Below, piece after piece: positions 34,196-43,340 of a DNA stretch of 64,000 nucleotides. The notes under the pieces are model-generated. The model did not search any database and was not told the DNA's origin. It saw only the letters and a program-made list of their open reading frames with translations. The DNA is taken from assembly GCF_000321045.1 (NCBI RefSeq), contig NZ_HE578946.1, forward strand, positions 28,945 to 92,944, written 5' to 3'. The position numbers and the translations under genes are program-made. The DNA comes from Phytobacter massiliensis JC163. GTDB taxonomy: Bacteria; Pseudomonadota; Gammaproteobacteria; Enterobacterales; Enterobacteriaceae. How positions within the stretch are numbered: the stretch's first letter is position 1; every line of letters begins with the position of its first letter.

Positions 34196-35026
34196 ATGCA
34201 ACAGCCTGATTCCCGGCGGTTATCGCTGAATACCGCCACCGTTCGCCAGCAGTGGACGCTGGATAAAATTATCGACGGCTGCGCCCGCCATGAGATTCGC
34301 GGCATCTCGCCCTGGCGTGATCAGGTGCAGGCGCTGGGTCTGGAACGCACCGCGCAGCTGATCCGCAGCAATGAGCTTACCGTCAGCGGCTACTGCCGGG
34401 GCGGGATGTTTCCAGGGGTGGACGATGCGGCGCGCCGTGCCGCTGATGACGACAACCGCCGGGCCGTGGACGAAGCGCTGGCGGTGGATGCCGCCTGCCT
34501 GGTACTGGTAGTGGGCGGCCTGCCCGGGGATTCTAAAGATATTGCCGGCGCACGCAGCCAGGTGCGGGACGGCCTGGGCCGCCTGCTGGACTACTCCCGC
34601 CGCGCAGGGATGCCGCTGGCGATTGAGCCCCTGCATCCGATGTACGCGGCGGACCGCGCCTGCGTCAATACCCTGGCGCAAGCCAACGATCTTTGCGATG
34701 AGCTGGGTGACGATGGCCTGGGCATCGCGGTGGATCTCTACCACACCTGGTGGGATCCGCAGTTCTATGCGCAGATCGAACGCGCCGGACGCAAGCGCAT
34801 TCTCGGTTTTCACATTTGCGACTGGCTGGTGCCAACCCGGCACCTGTTGCTGGATCGCGGCATGATGGGCGACGGGGTGATTGATATTCGCGCCGCCCGC
34901 CTGGCGGTGGAGGCGCTGGGTTACACCGGCGCGCATGAGGTGGAGATTTTCTCGCAGGAGTGGTGGCAACGGGACCCGGATACGGTGCTGGCTACCTGCA
35001 AAGCGCGCCATCTGGCGCATGGTTAA
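34196..35026 (+). CDS. Xylose-isomerase-like TIM barrel (sugar isomerase/epimerase or dehydratase)
   Basis: 276 residues of the AP-endonuclease-2/xylose-isomerase-like family. The four expected metal ligands are visible in order: Glu in LAIEPLHP, Asp in AVDLYHTWWD, His in GFHICDW and Glu in HEVEIFS. Members isomerise, epimerise or dehydrate keto-sugars and keto-inositols; some act in C-glycoside cleavage. It begins 9 nt after the Gfo/Idh gene, implying that the two act on successive intermediates. A 56-nt gap separates it from the permease gene. Substrate unknown. Confidence 0.83.
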   Translation: MQQPDSRRLSLNTATVRQQWTLDKIIDGCARHEIRGISPWRDQVQALGLERTAQLIRSNELTVSGYCRGGMFPGVDDAARRAADDDNRRAVDEALAVDAACLVLVVGGLPGDSKDIAGARSQVRDGLGRLLDYSRRAGMPLAIEPLHPMYAADRACVNTLAQANDLCDELGDDGLGIAVDLYHTWWDPQFYAQIERAGRKRILGFHICDWLVPTRHLLLDRGMMGDGVIDIRAARLAVEALGYTGAHEVEIFSQEWWQRDPDTVLATCKARHLAHG

Positions 35027-35082
35027 TCAGATTTGGCTGTATCTGATGTCTCGTCAGTCTTACCAGGTTAGTCGAGGAACTT

Positions 35083-36306
35083 ATGAATACAGATACAAAG
35101 AAGATGATACTGGTGTCGGTGCTGTGCGGCCTGGGCTACATGATGTACTCCGTGGACCGCATGACCGTCTCCTCCGCCATCGGGCTTATCGCCACGGATT
35201 TTGGCCTGGGTAAAGCTCAGTCCGGCATCCTGATGAGTTCGTTCTTTTACGGTTTTATTGGTTTTTTATTCATCTCCGGGATCATTGCCGACAAGCTGAG
35301 CGGTAAACCGGTGCTGATCCTTGGGCTGGTGATGTTCTCGCTGGCTACCATGCTCACCGGCGTGGCGGGAAGCCTGACCTCGCTCATTTTCTACCGCGTG
35401 ATGACCGGCATCGGCGAAGGGGTCTTCTGGCCCGCCGCCTCGCTGGAGGTGGCGAACGTCACCACGGAAAAACAGCGCACCACGGTGATGTCACTCTACT
35501 GGATGGGCTACCCCATCGGCGGCTTTTTCGGCACCTGGCTGGGGGCAGTATTAGGGCCGGAGTACGGCTGGCGCGTGGTGTTCTATGTTGCCGGGGGGCT
35601 GGGCATTCTGGTCGCCATTGCCTACGCCGTACTGGTGAAATCAGAGCCGAAAAAGGTCGTCGCCGTTGCCGCCCATGAAAAAGTGCCGCTCAAGCAGCTG
35701 TTCCGCAATCAGTCTGTGATGCTAATGGCCTTTTACTACTTCCTGCTGCTGAGTGGCTGGTGGATTGTGCTGCTGTGGGCGCCCACCTTCCTGATAAACG
35801 TTAAGCAGCTCTCCATCGGCGTGGCGGGCACCATCGCCAGCCTGCTGGGGCTGACCGGGGCGCTGGGCGGCTTTCTGCTTGGGCGTTTCTGCGACGGCGG
35901 CGATTTCTCCCGCAAGCGCGCCGTACTGATTGGCGTCACGCTGGTGAGCAGCCTGCTGATGGCGGCAATGGTGCTGCAACTGCCGGTCTTCGCGGTGGTC
36001 ATCCTTGTGCTGCTGCTGGGGCTGCTGGGCTACCCTATCACGCCGCTGGTGCTCTCCTTCACCGCTGAACTGGTGCCGCCGCAGCTGCGCGGGTCCGCTA
36101 TCGGCTTCGTGATGAATGTCGGCATGACCGCTGGCGGGATTTCACCGGTGCTGGCGGGCTACTTCGCGGATAAATACTCCATGTCCACTGTCTGGTTTGT
36201 CGCCGCCTGCGTGATGATCGTGAGTTCGGTGCTGCTGCTGGGCGTGCGCAAAGTGGCAAAACCGGCGCGCGAGATGGAAGTCTCCGGTCTCTCTTCACGA
36301 ATTTAA
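35083..36306 (+). CDS. MFS permease, anion:cation symporter type
   Basis: 407 residues with about 12 membrane helices and the MFS loop motif in the form DKLSGKP after helix 2. The N-terminus (YMMYSVDRMTVSSAIGLIATDFGL) resembles the ACS family that includes hexuronate, galactonate and phthalate transporters. It probably imports the operon's growth substrate, likely an acidic or polyhydroxylated compound. The flavoprotein gene follows by 11 nt. No damage seen. Confidence 0.85.
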   Translation: MNTDTKKMILVSVLCGLGYMMYSVDRMTVSSAIGLIATDFGLGKAQSGILMSSFFYGFIGFLFISGIIADKLSGKPVLILGLVMFSLATMLTGVAGSLTSLIFYRVMTGIGEGVFWPAASLEVANVTTEKQRTTVMSLYWMGYPIGGFFGTWLGAVLGPEYGWRVVFYVAGGLGILVAIAYAVLVKSEPKKVVAVAAHEKVPLKQLFRNQSVMLMAFYYFLLLSGWWIVLLWAPTFLINVKQLSIGVAGTIASLLGLTGALGGFLLGRFCDGGDFSRKRAVLIGVTLVSSLLMAAMVLQLPVFAVVILVLLLGLLGYPITPLVLSFTAELVPPQLRGSAIGFVMNVGMTAGGISPVLAGYFADKYSMSTVWFVAACVMIVSSVLLLGVRKVAKPAREMEVSGLSSRI

Positions 36307-36317
36307 CGAGGTAAACC

Positions 36318-38390
36318 ATGAGTACAGCGATCCCGCAAGCGATCCTCGAGAACCTGACGAATGTGACCATGCCGCGCCACGTCCTGCAGGCGGAGCCGCA
36401 GCAGATGCTGGAGGTGGAGGGATATCGCATCCCGGTATACACCAGCGGGGCGCTGGTTATCGGCAGCGGCGCTGCCGGGCTGCGGGCGGCGGTGGAGCTA
36501 AAGCGCCGTAAGATGGATGTGCTGGTAGCGACCCAGACGCTGTTCTGGGGGACTTCCGCCTGCTCTGGGTCGGATAAACAGACGCTGCATACCGCCTCCA
36601 CCAGCTACCGGGGCGATAATTTTACCGCCCTTGCCGGGGCCATTGGCGCAGGCGGCGCCATGGACGCCGATACCGCCTACGTCGAGGCGGTGGGGTCAGT
36701 GGAGGCGTTTATCGGCCTTAAGAGTATCGGTCTGCCGCTGCCGGAAGATCGCTACGGCGCGGTGCTGCGCTATCAGACCGATCATGATGAAGTGGGGCGC
36801 GCGACCAGCTGTGGGCCGCGCACCTCGCGGCTGATGGTTAAAGTGCTGGCGGAAGAGGCGGTGCTGCTTGGCGTGCCGTTTGTCGATCACGCCACGGCAG
36901 TGCGCCTGCTGACCGAAGGAGAGGGCGAACAGCGGCGGGTCGCGGGGGTGCTGGCTATTGTTAAAGGCGCGAAAGCGCCAGATAACCCGTGGGGGCTGTG
37001 CCTGCTGCGCAGCGCGACGGTGGTGCTGGCGGCAGGTGGGCCGGGGGAGCTGTTCCGCGACAGCGTCTACCCGAAGCGCTGTTTCGGCTCGCTGGGGCTG
37101 GCGCTGGAGGCCGGGATTGCCACCGTCAATCTGACGGAGCACCAGTTTGGCATTGGCACCCGGCGCGATGACTTCCCGTGGAACCTCTCCGGCACCTATG
37201 TGCAGAGTATGCCCTACATCTACTCTGTGGACGCGCAGGGAGAGGAACATAATTTCCTTGCCCGCTACTACCGTACCACCCGCGAGCTGGCGTCGAATAT
37301 CTTCCGCAAGGGCTACCAGTGGCCGATTCATGCCAGCCGGATGCTGGATTTCGGCTCAAGCCTGGTTGACCTGGCGATTTACAATGAGTCGCAGGCCGGG
37401 CGAACCATCTATATGGATTTTAACCGTAACCCTTTACCGGTGCCGGGCGACGAGCCTTTCGCCATTGGCAATCTGGATGAGGATGTCTACAACTATCTGC
37501 GTAATAACGAGGCCTGCCTGGAGATGCCCATCGACCGTCTGCGGCGTATGAACCCGCTGGCTATCGAGCTGTATAAACATCATGGCCACGATCTGGCGGC
37601 GCAGCCGCTGCCGTTTAACGTTAATCATCAGCATATGAACGGCGGCATCGCCGTAGATACGTGGGGACACTCCTCCCTGAGCGGGTGCTATGCCATTGGC
37701 GAGGCGGCGGGCACGCATGGCGTAACACGCCCCGGCGGCGCGGCGCTCAATGCCGGGCAGGTTTTTGGCCTGCGCTGCGCCAAACATATTGCTGCCGCCG
37801 GTTACAGCGCGCCGTCATCCCCGTTTGTGGAAGAGGCGGCCACGCTGCTGCGCCAGTTCCAACGCGACAGTAGCCATCCGCAGGCGCTGCATATTGAAGA
37901 GGTACGCGCCGAAATCCAGCAGCGCATGAGCGAGCGCGCCGGGTTTGTCTGCGATGCCGCGCAGGTACCTGCTGCTGTAGCGGCGGCCCGGCAGCTGAAC
38001 CAGCGCATCGCCGAACACGGTATCGCCCTTGAGCACCCTAATCAGGCCGCGTTCAGCTGCCAGTGGCGGCAGATGGCGCTGGCGTCCGAAGCGCTGCTGG
38101 TGGCGCTGGAAACCTACATTGCCCGTGGCGGCGGCAGCCGTGGCGCGCGAATGCTCTGTTCAGCGCAGGGGGACGTCGCGCCGCAGACCCGCGAAGGGGA
38201 GCTGACGGCGTTCCGTTTCCTTTCCGAAAACCCGGCGCATCGTGAGGAGCAGCTGCAGGTTCGCTGGCAAAACGGCGAGTTTACGGTTGAGGCAAAACCG
38301 CTGCGTCCGCTGGGCGATCTGTCGACGATTTTCTTTGAAAAGAACTGGCCGGACTATCTGACGGGGAGGATATACCAGGAGAGCCGGTAG
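36318..38390 (+). CDS. Soluble flavoprotein of the fumarate reductase/succinate dehydrogenase type
   Basis: 690 residues. An FAD-binding Rossmann motif GSGAAGLRAA is at 49-58, and a second FAD-contact block GGIAVDTWGHSSLSGCYAIGEAAG with RPGGAALNAGQVFG follows near 440-480, both diagnostic of the Frd/Sdh/AprA/NadB superfamily. A helical C-terminal region completes the Frd-like layout. There is no signal peptide, no iron-sulfur or membrane subunit next to it, and the loop where FrdA carries its covalent-FAD histidine reads SACSGSDKQ instead. I infer a cytosolic enzyme with non-covalent FAD. Last gene of the operon. It might desaturate or reduce a pathway intermediate; reaction unknown. Confidence 0.8.
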   Translation: MSTAIPQAILENLTNVTMPRHVLQAEPQQMLEVEGYRIPVYTSGALVIGSGAAGLRAAVELKRRKMDVLVATQTLFWGTSACSGSDKQTLHTASTSYRGDNFTALAGAIGAGGAMDADTAYVEAVGSVEAFIGLKSIGLPLPEDRYGAVLRYQTDHDEVGRATSCGPRTSRLMVKVLAEEAVLLGVPFVDHATAVRLLTEGEGEQRRVAGVLAIVKGAKAPDNPWGLCLLRSATVVLAAGGPGELFRDSVYPKRCFGSLGLALEAGIATVNLTEHQFGIGTRRDDFPWNLSGTYVQSMPYIYSVDAQGEEHNFLARYYRTTRELASNIFRKGYQWPIHASRMLDFGSSLVDLAIYNESQAGRTIYMDFNRNPLPVPGDEPFAIGNLDEDVYNYLRNNEACLEMPIDRLRRMNPLAIELYKHHGHDLAAQPLPFNVNHQHMNGGIAVDTWGHSSLSGCYAIGEAAGTHGVTRPGGAALNAGQVFGLRCAKHIAAAGYSAPSSPFVEEAATLLRQFQRDSSHPQALHIEEVRAEIQQRMSERAGFVCDAAQVPAAVAAARQLNQRIAEHGIALEHPNQAAFSCQWRQMALASEALLVALETYIARGGGSRGARMLCSAQGDVAPQTREGELTAFRFLSENPAHREEQLQVRWQNGEFTVEAKPLRPLGDLSTIFFEKNWPDYLTGRIYQESR

Positions 38391-38398
38391 AGATTAAG

Positions 38399-38420
38399 CG
38401 GCCAGCGGGCGCTGGCCGCC
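38399..38420. terminator. GC-rich hairpin between the flavoprotein and adhesin genes
   Basis: GCGGCCAGC (38399-38407) and GCTGGCCGC (38412-38420) form a perfect 9-bp stem with a GGGC loop, in the 37-nt gap between convergent genes. No T-tract, so bidirectional blocking rather than classical termination is likely. Confidence 0.6.
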
Positions 38421-38427
38421 AGCATGA

Positions 38428-39681
38428 CTAATCATAGGTCACGTACATGTTCACTTTACCTACGATAGGGCCGGTGTAATTACTGCCTGATTTTTTAATC
38501 GCCGCCGTTTGCACATAGCGTGCCTGGAATGCGGCGGTGCCAAAGGAGTCGTATATTGGTGTCGCCCAGAAATTGGATTTTGCCTGGCCAAAACTCCCGG
38601 CGTCAATTTTGGTCACGCTGTCGACATTCACTTTACTGTTGTTGTAGAGCATCTCTATCTCTACGCCAGTGATTTTAGTGCCGCCCAGGGAGTCATACAG
38701 CGTTACGTTTTTTGTGCTCGACGGAGATGAGCCCGTATCTTCAAAACGGAAACGGACATGGTTCATTTTGCCCGAGCACTTAATGGTCAAGTTAACCGGC
38801 TCTTTAGGCCCGTAAGCCGGTAATGACGATGGCCAGGAGAACCACGATTTCATCGGGATAGTATAATCAGTGGTATTCAGGACGCAGGATGGGCGAACCA
38901 CTCTAATCCCTGTGCCGTCCAGCATCCCGTTTATTACGGCAGGCGGCGTCCGAACTGAAAAAGCAGAGGAGCTGACGGTTGATAACGCAGCGGGATAGGT
39001 GAGGTTACCCACTTTGACAATTTCACCGCTAATGGCAAAAGAGCTCCAGCCTCCTAGCGCCCACGAAGTGCCTCCGCCGTGCGGGTTTAGCAGATACTGG
39101 ACCTGCGTCGTGTTGCCAGAACCTATCCCGGTAAGTTTATAGGTTTGATTGACAAACATTCGCGTACTGGAACTGTAAGCGCCTGCGGCAACGACCGGCA
39201 ATGAGTATGTATCCAGCGCCGCGGGGGTAATATATAAACGCAGGCGAAGACCTGGATCGTTTAATTGTATCCCCTCTACCCCTCCGGCGGCCGTGATCAA
39301 TATATTCATATCCCAGTAGGTATAAGTACCGTTCGTTGTTCCGGCCGTCGTGTTTACGCTGCCAGTACTCACACAGTTCGTTGTGAAATAAGCGCCGAAC
39401 ATCTCACCGAAGTTAAAGATTACCGTATTATTCGGCGTGTCCTCACTCACTACCAGGGTTCTGGGCACGGCCATCGGTCTTTGATCGGGTAGCTGAACAT
39501 AACAATTTGCCGCCACATATCCCGGATAACTGCCGTTTAGCCATGTACGGTTATAGTAATAGACAGCCGCCTGCGCTGTGCTGGCTGTCAAAAAAGTGGT
39601 GATAGCGATAGCGCATGCCAGGAAGCTGTAGCGGTTTGTTTTTGTATTAATTGAAGCGGGGTGCCAGAGATTTTTTTTCAT
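38428..39681 (-). CDS. Fimbrial tip adhesin
   Basis: 417 residues with a long N-region signal peptide ending near AQAA (about residue 39). The mature protein is rich in Gly, Ser, Thr and Tyr. A unique N-terminal half (about 40-245) should be the receptor-binding domain; a C-terminal pilin-like domain (about 260-417) ends with NMYVTYD. That is the two-domain plan of chaperone-usher tip adhesins. Paired cysteines fit pilin-type disulfides. The ribosome-binding site is weak. It is last in the fimbrial cluster, separated from the chaperone by 179 nt with a strong palindrome. The receptor is unknown. Confidence 0.82.
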   Translation of the reverse strand: MKKNLWHPASINTKTNRYSFLACAIAITTFLTASTAQAAVYYYNRTWLNGSYPGYVAANCYVQLPDQRPMAVPRTLVVSEDTPNNTVIFNFGEMFGAYFTTNCVSTGSVNTTAGTTNGTYTYWDMNILITAAGGVEGIQLNDPGLRLRLYITPAALDTYSLPVVAAGAYSSSTRMFVNQTYKLTGIGSGNTTQVQYLLNPHGGGTSWALGGWSSFAISGEIVKVGNLTYPAALSTVSSSAFSVRTPPAVINGMLDGTGIRVVRPSCVLNTTDYTIPMKSWFSWPSSLPAYGPKEPVNLTIKCSGKMNHVRFRFEDTGSSPSSTKNVTLYDSLGGTKITGVEIEMLYNNSKVNVDSVTKIDAGSFGQAKSNFWATPIYDSFGTAAFQARYVQTAAIKKSGSNYTGPIVGKVNMYVTYD

Positions 39682-39794
39682 TGTTTTGTCCAGAGAGGTA
39701 AAAATGATCTTTACATGATTAAGGAGAGTTTTTATCGGGCTGAGATAACAGATGAAGTAACAATAAAAAATGAATGATGGCCTTATGGTTTTAT

Positions 39795-39822
39795 GGCTAA
39801 GCCCCGCTTTAGGGGCTTAGCC
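39795..39822. other. Strong palindrome between chaperone and adhesin genes
   Basis: GGCTAAGCCCC (39795-39805) and GGGGCTTAGCC (39812-39822) form a perfect 11-bp stem with a 6-nt loop. No T-tract follows on the minus strand (CATAAAACC), so read-through is expected. It may lower adhesin expression relative to the rest of the fimbria or protect the upstream mRNA. Confidence 0.7.
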
Positions 39823-39860
39823 TGATGTTTAAAGCGCTCAATAAGTACTGACAGAATTCA

Positions 39861-40586
39861 TTACGGTGCGACCTCTAACGTCTTTTCCGCGCCAGCGCCG
39901 CCCCAGTCGTGCATGCCGCTCCAGGTGATGGTGACTTTGCCGCCTTTATAGCTCTCTGGCAGCAGATAACGCGCGCTGCCTTTTGGCGGCACCATTTCAC
40001 TTTTTTCTTCGATGCGTTTCTTTTTATAGCCGGGGAATGCCACCGCCAGCTCACCAAAGCTCACGTAGTAGGCGGCGTTATTACTGGTTTTGATCCAGCT
40101 TTTATTGCCCTCTTTTTCAATACTCCAGGTCAGGCCTTCTGCCGCTTTACGGGAGCCATCGGCGTTGAAACCCGCCGGGCGGACAAACACTTTCAGTCGG
40201 CTGCGGACGGCGACAACCAGCCGGTTATCGACATCTTTCGCTTTCGGCGGGATCTCCTGCAATGAGAGCCAGTAAACCGATTCACGATCCTGCGGCACCG
40301 CCCCCTTCATGATGACCAGACGCAGCTTGCCCTGCTTTTTGCCTTCCAGCTTCATCACCGGCGGCGTCAGCACAATGGGAATATCCGTGTCTTTCCCCTG
40401 CAGATCTTCAAGCCATGACTGCACCATAAAGGGATCTTTGCTGTCGTTGACAATATCAACCGGGGTCTCTTTGTCCGTGGTATAAGCAATGATGCGGGTT
40501 AGCTGCGGGCGCACGGCCGCCGAGGCGCTGCCCGCCGCCAGTACCGCAATCGCCAGCCCTGCGTGGAATATTTTCTTTAACTGCAT
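39861..40586 (-). CDS. Periplasmic fimbrial chaperone (PapD family)
   Basis: 241 residues with a signal peptide cleaved near SASAA (about residue 23). Two immunoglobulin-like domains. The PapD signature is present: an early Arg in VRPQLTRII and Lys in RLKVFVRP at about 150-157, which anchor subunit C-termini, and the motif ESVYWLSLQEIP. It folds and delivers subunits to the usher 30 nt upstream in the operon. Confidence 0.92.
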   Translation of the reverse strand: MQLKKIFHAGLAIAVLAAGSASAAVRPQLTRIIAYTTDKETPVDIVNDSKDPFMVQSWLEDLQGKDTDIPIVLTPPVMKLEGKKQGKLRLVIMKGAVPQDRESVYWLSLQEIPPKAKDVDNRLVVAVRSRLKVFVRPAGFNADGSRKAAEGLTWSIEKEGNKSWIKTSNNAAYYVSFGELAVAFPGYKKKRIEEKSEMVPPKGSARYLLPESYKGGKVTITWSGMHDWGGAGAEKTLEVAP

Positions 40587-40616
40587 TTGATTTCTCCTGT
40601 TACCACCTGAATGGCC

Positions 40617-43208
40617 TTAACGGCAATCCACAACAATTTTTTCGTACCATTCATCCGGTTGCTGCGCGCCAGGCAGCGCGGGCAGGGTAAACGAGCACTG
40701 CTCTGCTTTGGTTTCCCCCCAGATGACGTTCAGTTTTTGATCGTGCTTCGCATCAAGGCCGCTGAGATAGGTCATGCCTTTCGTGCCCACAATGCCGGCC
40801 TCTTCTTTTTCGCCTTCGACAAAGACCATTGCGCCAATCGGAATCGCTCTGGTGCTGCGAATCTCCACCATTGCCCGGCGTCCCACGCGCGTTGCAAATC
40901 GCAGTAACACCGCAGCGCCATCGCTGGGGACAACTTTGCGGGCAGTTTCTTTTAGCTCCACGCCCTCTGTCTGGGAGGTATCGAGGTTGATTTCGTTATA
41001 GCGATAAGGCGTCAGCGAGGTGACCACCGCATGACCGAAGTAGTCGGTTTTTGCGTTATTGGTTCCTGAAACGCCAATGCCGGACGCATCAGGCGTTTCA
41101 ATAATCGCCACCGTATTATTTAACTGCGGGGATAAGATCAGACCGCCGCCATATAACGTCAGGCCACCGCTCATGCCCGCAGAATATTGCGTGTAATTAT
41201 GGCTATGGCTGATGCCGCCGTTGACGGATGCCAGACTGCCGTTATAGCCGACCGTACCCGACTCGCTGTATTTATTGTCAGTGCTGCGCTGCACGTTCGC
41301 CGAATAATTGATGGTGTTATCCAGAACGCTGCCTGAATAACCCATACTCTGGCTATAGCGATTATCACGGTCGCGGGTCAGACTGTAGTTCAGGGTGCCA
41401 TAATCCCGGCTGTTGGTGTTGCGACTGCCTAACGGCAGGCTGATGGACAGGTTCACCTGATTTTCGTTGTATTCGAAGTCCTTATTTTTTGTCCAGTACA
41501 GGGATACCGTGGCCGGGCCAATATTCGTGCCTACGCCGCCGCTGATAGAGGTGGTTTTTTTATCGGTGCCGTAATATCTGTCCTGGCTTAGCGTGAAATA
41601 TAACGAACCATAATCCTCCAGGTTTTGCGTCATATTCATTTCAATACGGCTGCGCTTATTATGCTGCCAGTCGTTGATTTGCCAGTCGTCGTCATCGTAA
41701 CTGCTGTAGTCGTTCTTATAATTATGACGGGAGATAAACTCTGAAAATTCGCGGAAATCCCGGGAGCGGTACTGATAACCGAGGATCTGCAATGAGGTAT
41801 CGGTGATATCAAAATAGCGTGCGTAGAGGAAGCGCGCCGCCTGGCCGCTACGGGAGCGGTTGTCATTCCATGTCTCGTTATACTGCGACCAGGCCACATC
41901 GGTAGAAAACGCGCCGATAGCGCCGATGTTCCAGGAGATGCCGGTCGAAGCGAACTGGTAATCCTCCGAGGCCAGCAGCGCGGAGTTCCAGGTGAAATGT
42001 TCAAACCCGTAGTCCATGCTGGCGGCGGCGACCCAGGGCTCATCCGACCCGGAGTTTTGATCGCGGTACTGCCCGGCAGCGAGTGAGTAACGCATCGTGC
42101 CCGCGCGGATCATATTCGGCAGCGCGGTATAAGGCACATGAAAACGTTGTGAGGTGCCATCGGACTCTTCTACCGTGACATCCAGATCCGCCCCTACCTG
42201 GGCACTGTACAGGTCATCAATGGCAAAAGCCCCCGGCGTCAGGGTGGTACTGTAGATAATATTGCCGCGCTGGCGGACGATAAGCCTGGCGTTGGTACGG
42301 GCGACGCCGCGAATAACCGGCGAGTAGCTAAACTGGCTATCAAGAGAGATCTGTTCATTGGTGGCCAGCGAGACACCGCTCAGGGGAACCGCCCCGGTCA
42401 TATAGCCTGAGGTTTGGGTGTAAATTTCACCGGCCTGAAAATTGCTGCGCAGGGCGGCGATATCACGCGCAAAATACATCCGGTCGTGGTTGGATTCCCA
42501 CTTTTCACCGGGGTTACGGTAAAACGAATCGATACTGTACAGCCGCCATGCCCCCAGCGTGCCCGTGCTGTTGAGGTTGATATAGGCGCTACGTGAGGTC
42601 TCATCTTTTGAAGACGAACCCTGGGATTTTATTTCTGAAGAGTAGAAATAGCCGTTATAGCTGGTGCGCAGGCTGGTAACTCCATGATCCCATTCAGTCG
42701 GGGAGATCATCGTAAAGCGTCGGCTGTCCACCGCTTCCTGTGGAACGGTCAGCGTCAAAACCTGCTGCGTGTCGTCATAGCTGACTTCCGCCGCTGGAAT
42801 ACGTGCCGGAATATCTTCGCACTGCGCGGCAGTGACCGGACCCGCGCTCTCTTCCGCTGTGCGCCACCCGGTGTAGAGATCAACTTTTACCCCCAGTTGT
42901 TCAAGCTGATTGCGGGTCAGGCAGGCTTTCACGTCCTGCTTTTCATCGCTGATAAAAAGGATCTCTTCATGACTGGCAAGGCGGTCATTTAAGCGGACAT
43001 CGATATTTTTCACGCCGGGCGTGACGGCATTACGGTAGATAAAAACGTCCGGTGAGGCGCCGTTTTTATCGCGCTTTAAAAAGCCTTCCTCGAAGTCAGA
43101 ATCAGCAATAGCGCTGACGGGCAGCCATCCTGTAACCCCGAGCATCAACACGCCTAACACCTCCCTGCGATGAGATGTGAGGGGAGGTAACCAAACCGAT
43201 CGCCTCAT
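40617..43208 (-). CDS. Outer-membrane fimbrial usher
   Basis: 863 residues from the ATG at 43208, preceded by GGAG with a 7-nt spacer; the frame is open to 43322 but that extension lacks such a site. A signal peptide of about 35 residues precedes the mature start DSDFEEGFLKRD. The usual usher parts follow in order: periplasmic N-domain, a 24-strand barrel with plug, and C-terminal domains with a cysteine pair. It assembles and secretes the fimbria. It is 132 nt downstream of the subunit gene. Confidence 0.92.
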   Translation of the reverse strand: MRRSVWLPPLTSHRREVLGVLMLGVTGWLPVSAIADSDFEEGFLKRDKNGASPDVFIYRNAVTPGVKNIDVRLNDRLASHEEILFISDEKQDVKACLTRNQLEQLGVKVDLYTGWRTAEESAGPVTAAQCEDIPARIPAAEVSYDDTQQVLTLTVPQEAVDSRRFTMISPTEWDHGVTSLRTSYNGYFYSSEIKSQGSSSKDETSRSAYINLNSTGTLGAWRLYSIDSFYRNPGEKWESNHDRMYFARDIAALRSNFQAGEIYTQTSGYMTGAVPLSGVSLATNEQISLDSQFSYSPVIRGVARTNARLIVRQRGNIIYSTTLTPGAFAIDDLYSAQVGADLDVTVEESDGTSQRFHVPYTALPNMIRAGTMRYSLAAGQYRDQNSGSDEPWVAAASMDYGFEHFTWNSALLASEDYQFASTGISWNIGAIGAFSTDVAWSQYNETWNDNRSRSGQAARFLYARYFDITDTSLQILGYQYRSRDFREFSEFISRHNYKNDYSSYDDDDWQINDWQHNKRSRIEMNMTQNLEDYGSLYFTLSQDRYYGTDKKTTSISGGVGTNIGPATVSLYWTKNKDFEYNENQVNLSISLPLGSRNTNSRDYGTLNYSLTRDRDNRYSQSMGYSGSVLDNTINYSANVQRSTDNKYSESGTVGYNGSLASVNGGISHSHNYTQYSAGMSGGLTLYGGGLILSPQLNNTVAIIETPDASGIGVSGTNNAKTDYFGHAVVTSLTPYRYNEINLDTSQTEGVELKETARKVVPSDGAAVLLRFATRVGRRAMVEIRSTRAIPIGAMVFVEGEKEEAGIVGTKGMTYLSGLDAKHDQKLNVIWGETKAEQCSFTLPALPGAQQPDEWYEKIVVDCR

Positions 43209-43340
43209 ACACGCACTCCATTTTCTACTACAGATCCGTCCCAGGGCCTGCTGGATACAAAAAAGGCGGTAAAGAATGTCCGCCGTTAAAATCAGCTCCG
43301 AAAATTTCGGAGCTGTAATCACTTCAAAGGGAAGTTTTTA

